A DNA stretch of 64,000 nucleotides from Melioribacter sp051488665. GTDB lineage: Bacteria > Bacteroidota > Ignavibacteria > Ignavibacteriales > Melioribacteraceae. Positions 36,209 through 45,007 of this stretch are shown piece after piece (within the stretch, counting starts at the first letter, position 1; every line of letters starts with the position of its first letter). The position numbers and the translations under genes are program-made. The DNA lies in assembly GCF_051488665.1 (NCBI RefSeq), contig NZ_JBPSEG010000007.1, positions 84,639-148,638 of the forward strand, given 5' to 3'. The notes beneath the pieces are model-generated. The model made no database searches, was not told the DNA's origin, and saw only the letters and a program-made list of their open reading frames with translations.

Positions 36209-38272
36209 ATGAGAAAGTATTACGAAGTACTGAAAGAAAATTTAAAGGTATTTAATACAAAAAAAATACTCGACTACGATTACACCAGTTACGTAGTTTA
36301 TTCCGTAATTATGGGAATCGTAGTCGGATTTGCAACGGTAGTATTTCACGAATCGATTGATTTCTTTAACGAACTCTTTTTCAAACAAACTGCAAACGGT
36401 CTTTATTTCCTGGGCGCCGCAGCGGTTATAGCTCTGCCGGCTATCGGCATGTTAATTCAGAGTTTAATGATATACGGAGCTCCCGATATTGCAAAGAATC
36501 GCGGCGTGGTGGAAGTTATCAAAGCCGTTGCAACAAAAGGGTACCGCATACCTCTGCGTAATACGATTTTCCATTTTATTGCTCCTGTTATTAGTATCGG
36601 TTCGGGTAATACTGTCGGTCCCGAAGGACCGGCTGCGCAATTGGGCGGCGGATTGGCTAATAAACTCGCTTATCTTTTCGGTCTTTCCGAAACAAAGAAA
36701 AAAGTGTTGACTGCTGCGGGCGCCGGCGCCGCAATAGCGGCTATCTTTAACACTCCGATGGGCGGCATTTTTTTTGCTTTGGAAATTGTGCTTTTAAATG
36801 AATTCTCTACGTCGACGTTTCCCGCTTTGATACTATCTTCGGTAACTTCGAGCGCCGTATCGCGGGCATTCCTCGGGAATAAATCGATTTTTCATTTTCA
36901 TTCGCCCCAGGTGGGAGATTATCTGAATCTTTATTACTATGCTATACTCGGAGTGATTGCCGGATTGTTGTCCCTCTTTTTTATAAGATATTCAAATTCG
37001 CTCGACAGTATTATCAATAAAAAGATTTTGAAAAAAGTCCCGCGCTGGGCTCTTATGACTTTTGTCGGACTTGTTATGGGTGTTGCGGGCTATTTCTACA
37101 AAGATATTTTCGGCATCGGCTATAACGGAATTAATCATATTTTATCGAGTTCGCTCACGTGGCAGGTAGTGGCTGTTTTGTTAATATTGAAGTTTTTACT
37201 TGTGCCGATGGTATTGAACTCCGGCGGCTTCGGGGGAATATTTGCGCCGTCGCTGTTTATGGGAGCCTGTCTCGGATTCCTCTATGGCACGGGACTAAAT
37301 TACATGTTCGGCTATCAGTTTGACACTACCGCGTTCGTATTGGTCGCAATGGGAGCCGTGCTAGGCGGAGTGAATTTCATCCCGATTTCTTCGATACTTA
37401 TAATTTTTGAAATGACGAAGGACTACTCGTTTATCCTGCCGTTAATGCTCGCCGTTGTAACAAGCACTATGATTGTTCAAATTGTGTTAAAAAAATCGAT
37501 ACACGAACATCATCTCGAAAAGCAGGGCTACAGAGTTTCGGCTAAAGGCGAAATTAATTTGCTTAAATCGTTGACGGCTAAACAGGTAATGAAAAACGAC
37601 ATCGTACTAGTTAAGGAAGATACCCCGCTGCCGGAAATAGTTAAGCATCTTATTGAAAGCGCTCATAATACTTTTTACATGATCGACGAAAATGGAAAAA
37701 TTACGGGCACAATTACCGAAGCCGAATTGAGACCGATAATTACTGAATACGAGCATCTTAGAAATGTTCTGGTGGCAAGGGACGTGGCTTCTTCGTCGGT
37801 TACGTTAATAAGCGAAAACGAAACGCTCGATTCCGTGCTAAAAAAATTCGAAGCAAAAGACGCCGACGAATTTCCTGTCGTAAGTAGCTCGGACGAAAAT
37901 AAAATTCTCGGAACTATAAGCCGTCACGACGTTATTGCCGCTTATAATAAAGAAAGTCTCAAAACCGATATTGTGGAAGGATTGTCTCACGAGCTTTTAA
38001 CAATATCAAAAATTAAGAAGACCCAGGTTTTTGAGGGCTATTCAATATTGGAAAAAACCGCTCCTCCCGAATTCGTGGGCAAATCGCTTACCGAGCTTAA
38101 AATTAGAAGCCGTTACGGATTGGAGGTGCTTGTAGTAAAGAATACCAATTCCCCGTTTGACGAAAACGGTAAAGATGTGGTCGTTCCGGACCCGAATTAC
38201 ATTATAAGGGAAGGGGACGAATTAATTCTGTTCGGACGCGACGATAAAATTGAGGAAGCGCTCCAGTGGTAA
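36209..38272 (+). CDS. CLC chloride channel/transporter with CBS pair and TrkA-C-like domain
   Basis: From ATG 36209 (MRKYYEVLKENLK) the product is 687 residues; the longer frame from 36158 overlaps the phosphatase gene and is unlikely. CLC helices span about 30-440. The gating-glutamate motif is VGPEGPAAQLGG and the third ion-binding motif NSGGFGGIFAPSLFMG. The first motif, usually GxGIP, reads AKNRGVVEV, a notable departure. Two CBS domains (about 460-590) and a C-terminal RCK_C/TrkA-C-like domain (about 600-687) give nucleotide-dependent regulation. It moves chloride, or in some relatives fluoride or nitrate; selectivity is not clear given the altered motif. Confidence 0.9.
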   Translation: MRKYYEVLKENLKVFNTKKILDYDYTSYVVYSVIMGIVVGFATVVFHESIDFFNELFFKQTANGLYFLGAAAVIALPAIGMLIQSLMIYGAPDIAKNRGVVEVIKAVATKGYRIPLRNTIFHFIAPVISIGSGNTVGPEGPAAQLGGGLANKLAYLFGLSETKKKVLTAAGAGAAIAAIFNTPMGGIFFALEIVLLNEFSTSTFPALILSSVTSSAVSRAFLGNKSIFHFHSPQVGDYLNLYYYAILGVIAGLLSLFFIRYSNSLDSIINKKILKKVPRWALMTFVGLVMGVAGYFYKDIFGIGYNGINHILSSSLTWQVVAVLLILKFLLVPMVLNSGGFGGIFAPSLFMGACLGFLYGTGLNYMFGYQFDTTAFVLVAMGAVLGGVNFIPISSILIIFEMTKDYSFILPLMLAVVTSTMIVQIVLKKSIHEHHLEKQGYRVSAKGEINLLKSLTAKQVMKNDIVLVKEDTPLPEIVKHLIESAHNTFYMIDENGKITGTITEAELRPIITEYEHLRNVLVARDVASSSVTLISENETLDSVLKKFEAKDADEFPVVSSSDENKILGTISRHDVIAAYNKESLKTDIVEGLSHELLTISKIKKTQVFEGYSILEKTAPPEFVGKSLTELKIRSRYGLEVLVVKNTNSPFDENGKDVVVPDPNYIIREGDELILFGRDDKIEEALQW

Positions 38273-38377
38273 AATTTATTCTGAACTATTTACTGGGAAT
38301 TCGGCGTCAATTACGGTTTGTTTTAAAGTGATTATTCTGCGTTGCACTGATAAATTTAATACTAACATTGTGGTGTC

Positions 38378-39103
38378 ATGTATAAAATATACATCCCGTT
38401 ATTTTTTTATTTATGCCTTCTATTGACGGCGTGCCAGTCCGAAGCAGAATATTACAAAATAGATTGGTCGGTAAAACTCAGCATACCCGAACCGTCCGGA
38501 CTGACATACGACACATCGCGCGATAAACTCTGGTGCGTAAGCGACGAATCCAACAAACTATACCTGTTGAGCGCGAACGGGGAAATACTGAACAGCATCG
38601 AAATTCCCGACCGCGACCTGGAAGGAATAACTATAGTAAACGATTCTACTCTTGCGGTTCTGAGCGAGGAAAGCCGGAAAGCGGTTTTCGTATCCGCAAA
38701 AGGAGAAGTTATCGATAGAAAACCTTTGTTCGACAACGGCGTTTTCAATAACGGACCGGAAGGAATCGCATACGATGCGGATAATAAAACATATTGGGTG
38801 GCAAACGAAAAAAATCCGGCTTTGATTATCGAATACGACAGTCTGTTTAACGAAACAGAAAGAAAAGAAATTGATTTTGTAAGAGACGTTTCGGGATTGT
38901 TTTACGACAATGTTGATAATTCTGTCTGGATGATCAGCGACGAAGACAAGAAAATTATAAAGCTCGATCCGGAGCTGAATGTAATTGAATCGTACAATGT
39001 CAATATTCCTCAGATGGAAGGAATCGCAATCGATCATAATAATGATATGATTTATATAGTTTCGGACAAGGAAGAAAAATTATACGGACTGAAGCTGAAA
39101 TGA
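38378..39103 (+). CDS. SdiA-regulated-like beta-propeller lipoprotein
   Basis: The 241-residue lipoprotein (leader MYKIYIPLFFYLCLLLTACQSE, Cys 19) has repeating propeller motifs: EPSGLTYDTSRDKLWCVSDESNKLYLLSANGEIL, LEGITIVNDSTLAVLSEES, EGIAYDADNKTYWVANEKNP, VSGLFYDNVDNSVWMISDEDKKII and MEGIAIDHNNDMIYIVSDKEEKLYGL. This is the SdiA-regulated family, with unknown molecular function, probably a sensor or carrier at the outer membrane. It overlaps the AlkD-like gene by 4 bp. Confidence 0.85.
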   Translation: MYKIYIPLFFYLCLLLTACQSEAEYYKIDWSVKLSIPEPSGLTYDTSRDKLWCVSDESNKLYLLSANGEILNSIEIPDRDLEGITIVNDSTLAVLSEESRKAVFVSAKGEVIDRKPLFDNGVFNNGPEGIAYDADNKTYWVANEKNPALIIEYDSLFNETERKEIDFVRDVSGLFYDNVDNSVWMISDEDKKIIKLDPELNVIESYNVNIPQMEGIAIDHNNDMIYIVSDKEEKLYGLKLK

Positions 39104-39789
39104 AAGAAACAGAATGGACAAAAGAAAAAGTTTTGAATATCCTTTCGTCGAAGAATAACGAAAAGAATAAAGCCGGGATGGCGAGATACGGCATCAAGGT
39201 TGAAAGGGCATTCGGCATAAGCGTAAATGAATTGAGGGAAATAGCAAAACGGATAGGAAAGAATCACGAGCTGGCTGGTGAACTGTGGAAATCCGGTTAT
39301 CACGAAGCAAGGCATCTGGCGGTTATGATTGAAGAAGCCGGAAAGGTGACCGGAACCCAAATGGACAAATGGGTTAGCGATTTCGATTCGTGGGATATAT
39401 GCGACGGAACGTGCATACATCTGTTCCGCAAGACGCCTTACGCTTACGAAAAAATCGACGAATGGAAGAAACGCGACAAAGAATTTGTGCGCCGCGCTGC
39501 TTTTGCAATGATTGCCACGCTTGCAGTACACGATAAAAAGATGGAAGACGGTAGATTCGAGAAGTATTTCAACGACATAAAAAGATATTCGGTTGACGAA
39601 AGGAATTACGTTAAAAAAGCCGTCAACTGGGCGTTGCGGCAGATAGGCAAAAGGAACAGACGCCTGAACGAACTTGCAGTCGTTGTAGCGTCTGAACTAA
39701 AGAATTCCGGTTCTAAATCCGCCAGGTGGATTGGCGGCGACGCTTACAGGGAATTAACGAAACCGGAAGTTATAAAGCGCTTGAAATAG
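39100..39789 (+). CDS. AlkD-like DNA alkylation repair protein
   Basis: The 229-residue all-helical protein matches the HEAT-repeat DNA glycosylase family: YGIKVERAFGISVNELREIAKRIGKNHELAGELWKSGYHEARHLAVMI, DFDSWDICDGTCIHLF, FVRRAAFAMIATLAVHDK and NYVKKAVNWALRQIGKRN. AlkD enzymes remove bulky N3/N7-alkylpurines. The WDxCD-like segment (SWDICDG) carries the catalytic aspartate region. It is translationally coupled to the preceding lipoprotein gene by an ATGA overlap, which is probably coincidental in function. Confidence 0.9.
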   Translation: MKETEWTKEKVLNILSSKNNEKNKAGMARYGIKVERAFGISVNELREIAKRIGKNHELAGELWKSGYHEARHLAVMIEEAGKVTGTQMDKWVSDFDSWDICDGTCIHLFRKTPYAYEKIDEWKKRDKEFVRRAAFAMIATLAVHDKKMEDGRFEKYFNDIKRYSVDERNYVKKAVNWALRQIGKRNRRLNELAVVVASELKNSGSKSARWIGGDAYRELTKPEVIKRLK

Positions 39790-39837
39790 ATTCCCCGCTT
39801 ATTTTTAATTAAACGGTTTCGACCGTATACCGGCAAA

Positions 39838-40098
39838 TTATTCGTCTACTTCCAGATTGACGAGTTTTGCGGTAACCCCGGGCAGTACGGAAAGTTTTCT
39901 TTCGAGCTCCTCTTTCTTCTCGTCTTCACCGACTAATTCGAGCATTATTAAACCGCTGTCCGAGCAATTTTCCAGAACGCCGTCATGAATTCCGAGCCGC
40001 GTTTTTATCATGCATCCCCAAGCGGTCAGAATCTGTTGCACTTTAACGGCTTCCTCTTTCCGTTTGCCTACGAGCACCAACAATATCGATTTTTTCAT
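39838..40098 (-). CDS. TM1266-like small ACT/ferredoxin-fold regulator
   Basis: The start is ATG 40098, preceded by GGAGGG; the longer frame to 40185 would run into the operator repeats. It gives 86 residues: MKKSILLVLVGKRKEEAVKVQQIL, GCMIKTRLGIHDG, SGLIMLELVGEDEKKEELERKLSVLPGVTAKLVNLEV. The pattern is that of TM1266 and other 'iron-only hydrogenase system regulator' proteins, related in fold to the NikR C-terminal domain. No hydrogenase genes are in the window, so that label should not be taken literally. It is divergent from argC. Confidence 0.65.
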   Translation of the reverse strand: MKKSILLVLVGKRKEEAVKVQQILTAWGCMIKTRLGIHDGVLENCSDSGLIMLELVGEDEKKEELERKLSVLPGVTAKLVNLEVDE

Positions 40099-40170
40099 AA
40101 ATCCCTCCGCTAATATTAAATAAGACATACATGTGCAAATAAAATAAAAAATATATTCGTAATCAAGATT

Positions 40171-40204
40171 TGCATAATTATGCATAATTATGTATAATTA
40201 TGCT
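40171..40204. promoter_or_regulatory. Putative ArgR operator: three 10-bp tandem palindromic repeats
   Basis: TGCATAATTA TGCATAATTA TGTATAATTA TGC runs directly into the argC leader. TGCATAATTATGCA is a perfect 14-bp palindrome and the units repeat every 10 bases, one helical turn. ARG boxes are A/T-rich near-palindromes of this kind. The operon downstream encodes ArgR itself, so arginine-dependent autoregulation is likely. The divergent TM1266-like gene could share control. Confidence 0.65.
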
Positions 40205-40223
40205 TTACAAAACGGAGAGATTT

Positions 40224-41234
40224 GTGATAAACGTTTCGATAGCGGGAGCGGCCGGCTATTCCGGAGCGGAGCTGATTAAGTTATTGCTGCGGCATCCCGG
40301 CGTTAAAATAGATAAACTGTTCGGGCATTCTACGGCGGGAAAAAAAATCGACGAAGTTCATCCGTCGCTTAAATCAATTCTCGCGCAAGAAATTGTCTCT
40401 TTTGACTCGTCGTCGTTGGAAGGAACAGACCTGCTGTTTGTGGCTCTCCCTTCGGGAGAAGCTCAGTCGATTGTCGCCGATGCAGTCAAAAATAATGTTA
40501 AAGTAATCGACCTCGGCGGTGATTTCAGACTCAACGACGTGAATATTTATAAAAAATACTATAAGCGCGAACATTCGGCTCCTGAATTGTTGGGTAAGGC
40601 GGTGTACGGATTGCCCGAGTGGAATTCGAATGAAATAACGAATGCAAAAATAATCGCAAATCCCGGCTGCTATCCTACGAGCATTCTGCTGCCGTTGATT
40701 CCTCTTTTAAAAGAAAACTTTATTAATCCGGATTTTGTTTCGATAAACTCTTACAGCGGAACTTCAGGCGCGGGAAAGTCGGTCAATCTTTCGATGATAT
40801 TCAGCGAAGTCAACGAGAATGTAAGAGCGTATAAAGTCGGGGTTCATCAGCACATTCCGGAAATTGAACTGTATCTCCAAAAATTTGGCGATAAAATGCC
40901 TGACTTTACTTTTGCGCCCCATCTTATGCCGATTACGAGAGGCATTTATACGACAATTCATTGCAAAACCAATAATTCGACCGGCTTTGCCAATGTCGAA
41001 GAAATATATGAGAAATATTATTCCGATAAACCCTTTGTCAGATTTCTCGGAGATGAAATACCTGAAATCAAAAATGTTGTCTACACTAATTTTTGCGACA
41101 TCGGCGTAGCTAAAACTGGCGACAACTTGATCATTATGTCCGCAATCGACAATCTTATAAAAGGGGCTGCCGGACAGGCAGTACAAAATATGAATCTAAT
41201 TTTTGATTATGATCAAACAACGGGATTATTATGA
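40224..41234 (+). CDS. argC: N-acetyl-gamma-glutamyl-phosphate reductase
   Basis: ArgC reduces N-acetylglutamyl phosphate to the semialdehyde with NADPH. The NADP-binding start is VSIAGAAGYSGAELIKLLLRHPGV and the catalytic cysteine is in ANPGCYPTS. GTG 40224 is the likely start: GGAGAG lies five bases before it and the upstream in-frame ATG (40200) is inside the operator repeat. The product is then 336 residues. It overlaps argJ by ATGA. Confidence 0.93.
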   Translation: MINVSIAGAAGYSGAELIKLLLRHPGVKIDKLFGHSTAGKKIDEVHPSLKSILAQEIVSFDSSSLEGTDLLFVALPSGEAQSIVADAVKNNVKVIDLGGDFRLNDVNIYKKYYKREHSAPELLGKAVYGLPEWNSNEITNAKIIANPGCYPTSILLPLIPLLKENFINPDFVSINSYSGTSGAGKSVNLSMIFSEVNENVRAYKVGVHQHIPEIELYLQKFGDKMPDFTFAPHLMPITRGIYTTIHCKTNNSTGFANVEEIYEKYYSDKPFVRFLGDEIPEIKNVVYTNFCDIGVAKTGDNLIIMSAIDNLIKGAAGQAVQNMNLIFDYDQTTGLL

Positions 41235-42463
41235 ACGAAAACAAGCATATGGAAATTGTGTCGGATAAAGAGATGAAATCCGGAATAACCGCTCCAATGG
41301 GTTTTCTAAGCGCCGGTCTTCACTGCGGCATTAAAAGATACAAAAAGGACCTGGCTTTGATTGTTTCTGAAAAGCCGGCTGTGGCGGCGGCAATTTTTAC
41401 TCAAAACAAAGTTCAGGCGGCGCCGGTGATTCTATCCAAAAAGCATTTGAACAATGGGGATAAATTCCGCGCAATTATAGTTAACAGCGGTAATGCAAAC
41501 GCATGCACCGGAGAACGGGGAATGAAGGATGCTGCAGAAATGGCTGCTCTGACCGCATCAGCTTTGAATATAGAACCCGAAGAAGTCTTTGTCTCTTCAA
41601 CGGGAGTCATAGGCGAACCGTTGCCGATGGAAAAGATAAGAACCGGAATAGACAAAATAGTCGATATGCTTTCGGACGACGATTCGAACGCGGCGGCGGA
41701 AGCAATTATGACCACGGACACATTTCCTAAATTTATTTCGGTTGAGTTCGAAGTGAACGGCAAAACAGGAACCATCGGAGGCATTGCAAAAGGCTCCGGT
41801 ATGATTCACCCAAATATGGCGACGATGTTGGCTTTTATAACGACAGACGTTCAGGTAGAAAAAAATTATTTTCAATCTGCATTGAAAAAAACCGCCGACA
41901 AAACGTTCAACAGAATTACAGTTGACGGCGATACAAGCACAAACGATATGGTGATCGCGTTGGCAAACGGACTATCGGGCGTGGAGATAAAAGAAGACGA
42001 CGGAAGCGCTGATGTTTTTGAATCGGTTCTGTTCGAGGTAATGAAAAAACTCGCCGTCGATATTGTAAAAGACGGCGAGGGAGCTACAAAATTAATCGAA
42101 ATAGTTGTTGAAGGAGCTTTATCGGACGACGATGCATTGAAAGCGGCGCGCAGCGTGGCTCATTCCCCTCTTGTCAAAACAGCCGTTCACGGCGAAGACG
42201 CAAACTGGGGAAGAATTTTAGCCGCCGTTGGATATTCAGGCATCGAATTCAATCCTGACAATTTCGAAATATATATCAACGGTACCTGCATCCTTGGCAA
42301 AAATTACGACGTAAAACTTTCGATCGAAGAAGCCAACAAAACCCTGAAACCGAACGAGATTGAATTGTTGATAAAATTGAACGAAGGCTCCGGAAAAGCC
42401 AATTACTGGACTTGCGACCTGTCGGAAGAATATGTCAAGATAAACGGGAGTTACAGAACATGA
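41231..42463 (+). CDS. argJ: Bifunctional ornithine acetyltransferase/N-acetylglutamate synthase
   Basis: ArgJ recycles the acetyl group from N-acetylornithine to glutamate, and in bifunctional forms also makes N-acetylglutamate from acetyl-CoA. The 410-residue protein self-cleaves at the conserved HPNMA|TMLAF, with Thr as N-terminal nucleophile of the beta chain. GGIAKGSGMI and DGDTSTNDM are intact. Its presence argues for the cyclic pathway, and no argA or argE is seen here. It overlaps argB by ATGA. Confidence 0.95.
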   Translation: MNENKHMEIVSDKEMKSGITAPMGFLSAGLHCGIKRYKKDLALIVSEKPAVAAAIFTQNKVQAAPVILSKKHLNNGDKFRAIIVNSGNANACTGERGMKDAAEMAALTASALNIEPEEVFVSSTGVIGEPLPMEKIRTGIDKIVDMLSDDDSNAAAEAIMTTDTFPKFISVEFEVNGKTGTIGGIAKGSGMIHPNMATMLAFITTDVQVEKNYFQSALKKTADKTFNRITVDGDTSTNDMVIALANGLSGVEIKEDDGSADVFESVLFEVMKKLAVDIVKDGEGATKLIEIVVEGALSDDDALKAARSVAHSPLVKTAVHGEDANWGRILAAVGYSGIEFNPDNFEIYINGTCILGKNYDVKLSIEEANKTLKPNEIELLIKLNEGSGKANYWTCDLSEEYVKINGSYRT

Positions 42464-43308
42464 CGCTGCCTAAATTCAGAAAAGAAGACGTGTTGGTGGA
42501 AGCGCTGCCTTATATTCAGGAATTCGAAAGCAAAACTTTTGTGATTAAATACGGCGGCGCAGTGATGGAAGAGGAAAATCTCAAGCAGATGGTTGCGCAG
42601 GATGTTACTCTGCTGCGCAAGATCGGAATTAATGTAATTGTAGTACACGGAGGCGGCAAAGAAATCACCTCGCTTTCGAATAAACTCAATATCAAAACAA
42701 ATTTTGTAAACGGTCAAAGATATACCGACCAAGATACGATAGGCGTCGTTCAGATGGTGCTTGCCGGACAAATAAACAAGGATATTGTAAGAAGAATTAA
42801 TATGCACGGCGGCAGGGCGGTAGGCGTAAGCGGTATCGACGGCAACTTGCTCGGCGTAAAAAAATACGAAAAAGAAGACCTGGGTCTCGTAGGCGAAATC
42901 GAAAATGTAAACGACAGATTCCTTGCGAATTTGATGAAAGACGGTTATCTGCCGGTTATAGCTCCGGTTGGCGTGGATGAAAAAGGCACAATTTACAATG
43001 TTAACGCAGATATAGCCGCCTGCCACATTGCAGGCGCGGTGAATTCTTCCAAATTGGTATTCATGACAGACGTCGAAGGCATTAAAAACGGCGACAAACT
43101 TCTAACGCATCTTACGCGTTCCGAAGCGCAAAAGATGATTGACGAAGGAATTATCAACGGCGGTATGATTCCAAAGGTAGAATCAGCTTTCAGAGCTCTC
43201 GACTCGGGCGTAAAAAAAGTTCACATTATCGACGGCAGAATTCCTCATGCGCTCCTGCTCGAAATTTTTACTAAAGAAGGCGTGGGAACGGAAATAGTAG
43301 ACGAATAA
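42460..43308 (+). CDS. argB: Acetylglutamate kinase
   Basis: The start at ATG 42460 overlaps the argJ stop (ATGA); the longer frame from 42412 is embedded in argJ. The 282-residue kinase has FVIKYGGAVM, NVIVVHGGGKEI (substrate and phosphate binding), NGQRYTD, VNADIAACHIA and GGMIPKVESAFRAL, all family signatures. It phosphorylates N-acetylglutamate and is the usual arginine-feedback step. The N-terminal helix needed for hexameric arginine-sensitive forms seems present but short. Confidence 0.95.
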   Translation: MTLPKFRKEDVLVEALPYIQEFESKTFVIKYGGAVMEEENLKQMVAQDVTLLRKIGINVIVVHGGGKEITSLSNKLNIKTNFVNGQRYTDQDTIGVVQMVLAGQINKDIVRRINMHGGRAVGVSGIDGNLLGVKKYEKEDLGLVGEIENVNDRFLANLMKDGYLPVIAPVGVDEKGTIYNVNADIAACHIAGAVNSSKLVFMTDVEGIKNGDKLLTHLTRSEAQKMIDEGIINGGMIPKVESAFRALDSGVKKVHIIDGRIPHALLLEIFTKEGVGTEIVDE

Positions 43309-43321
43309 ATAAAGGTAAATC

Positions 43322-43786
43322 ATGGGAAGAAAATTAGAGGAAATTCAAAAACGTCATTCGTTGATTAAATCGATTATTACTTCGCAGGAAGTTTTTAATC
43401 AGACTCAGCTCGGCAAATTATTGAGAAGCAAAGGAATTAGAGTGACACAGGCTACCCTTTCGAGGGATTTGAATGAATTGGGCGTGGTGCGCGTACCGAC
43501 TTCTAAAGGTCTTGTTTATCAGATTAATCACGAAGGCGGCGAGAGCGCTCTTAAGAATTATATTTCCGAAGAAGTCCTCTCCATCGAATCGAACGAATGT
43601 ATGATTCTTGTTAAAACATTTTTGGGACGCGCTCAGGGCGTAGCAGTTCAAATTGACAGGGAAAATTTGCCCGATGTGTTGGGCACAATAGCCGGCGACG
43701 ATACGATTATTGTCGTCCCGAAATCCACAAAAAACATCAAAAAAGTAATCGAAGAATTAAAAACATTATTAGGAATAGAAAAATGA
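43322..43786 (+). CDS. argR: Arginine repressor ArgR
   Basis: The 154-residue regulator has an N-terminal winged helix (about 5-70) with QTQLGKLLRSKGIRVTQATLSRDLNELGVVRV and a C-terminal hexamerisation and arginine-binding domain with GRAQGVAVQIDRENLPDVLGTIAGDDTIIVV. It is embedded between argB and argG, overlapping argG by ATGA, so its level follows the operon it probably controls through the 40171-40204 repeats. Confidence 0.95.
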   Translation: MGRKLEEIQKRHSLIKSIITSQEVFNQTQLGKLLRSKGIRVTQATLSRDLNELGVVRVPTSKGLVYQINHEGGESALKNYISEEVLSIESNECMILVKTFLGRAQGVAVQIDRENLPDVLGTIAGDDTIIVVPKSTKNIKKVIEELKTLLGIEK

Positions 43787-45006
43787 GCAAACAGAAAATT
43801 GTAGTGGCGTATTCCGGCGGACTAGATACTTCGGTAATGGTTCACTGGCTCAAAAAAAATTACGACGCGGATATTATTACTTTTACGGGCAATCTGGGTC
43901 AGTCCAAAGAATTAATCGGTCTTGAAGAAAAAGCTCTAAAATCCGGGGCTTCCAAAGTATATATTGAAGATTTAACGGAAGAATTTTTGACCGATTATGC
44001 ATTTCCCGCACTCAGATCGGGAGCACTTTACGAAAACGCTTATCCGATGGCAACTGCAATCGGCAGACCGCTTCTTGCCAAAGCGCTGGTCGATGTGGCT
44101 CTTAAAGAAAATGCGACGATGGTTGCTCACGGATGCACCGGCAAAGGGAACGACCAGGTTCGATTCGAAGTCTCCGTCGGCGCGCTGGCTCCCGACCTTA
44201 AATGTATTGCTCCTCTAAGAACATGGGAATTCAAATCCCGCGAGGAAGAAATTGAATATGCCAAAGCAAACAACATTCCCGTTGCAATCACAAAAGACAA
44301 TCCTTATTCGATAGACGACAATATCTGGGGAACGGCAATCGAATGCGGCATTCTAGAAGATCCGATGCAGGAACCGCCCGAAGATGCCTATCTTCATACT
44401 GTTTCCCCCGAGAACGCTCCCGATAATGCCGAAACAGTTACAATCGAATTTGAAAAAGGAATTCCCGTTAAAGTTGACGGCAAGGAATTGAATCCGATTG
44501 ACCTGGTTAACTATCTTAATGACATCGGGGGCAAACACGGCGTCGGCAGAATCGATATGATTGAAAACCGGCTGGTTGGAATAAAATCGCGCGAAGTTTA
44601 CGAAGCGCCCGCAGCGTCGATTCTGCATTTTGCTCATACTGAACTCGAACGACTCACTCTCGACAAAGCCGTTATGCATTATAAGAGTCTTGTGGCTCAT
44701 GAATTTGCAAATCTGATTTATAACGGACTCTGGTTTTCGCCGTTGAGGGAATCGCTCCAGGCTTTCGTAGATAAATCGCAGGAAAAAGTAACCGGTCTTG
44801 TTAAGGTAAAACTATATAAAGGAACTATGCGCGTCGCAGGCAGAACTTCTCCCTATTCGCTCTACGATCCGTCTCTGGCAACTTACACAATCGAAGACCA
44901 GTTCGATCATAAAGCTTCGGAAGGATTTATTAAGATTTACGGACTGCCCTACAAAACAATCAACCGGGTAGAACAAAAAGCCAACGAAACTAACGTAACG
45001 GTGTAA
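43783..45006 (+). CDS. argG: Argininosuccinate synthase
   Basis: ArgG condenses citrulline and aspartate using ATP. The 407-residue protein begins with the PP-loop VAYSGGLDTSVMVHWL, then AHGCTGKGNDQVRFE, DDNIWGTAIECG and KGTMRVAGRTSPYSLYDPSLATY. Length and motifs match the family. It is followed one base later by argH. Confidence 0.95.
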   Translation: MSKQKIVVAYSGGLDTSVMVHWLKKNYDADIITFTGNLGQSKELIGLEEKALKSGASKVYIEDLTEEFLTDYAFPALRSGALYENAYPMATAIGRPLLAKALVDVALKENATMVAHGCTGKGNDQVRFEVSVGALAPDLKCIAPLRTWEFKSREEEIEYAKANNIPVAITKDNPYSIDDNIWGTAIECGILEDPMQEPPEDAYLHTVSPENAPDNAETVTIEFEKGIPVKVDGKELNPIDLVNYLNDIGGKHGVGRIDMIENRLVGIKSREVYEAPAASILHFAHTELERLTLDKAVMHYKSLVAHEFANLIYNGLWFSPLRESLQAFVDKSQEKVTGLVKVKLYKGTMRVAGRTSPYSLYDPSLATYTIEDQFDHKASEGFIKIYGLPYKTINRVEQKANETNVTV

Positions 45007-45007
45007 T

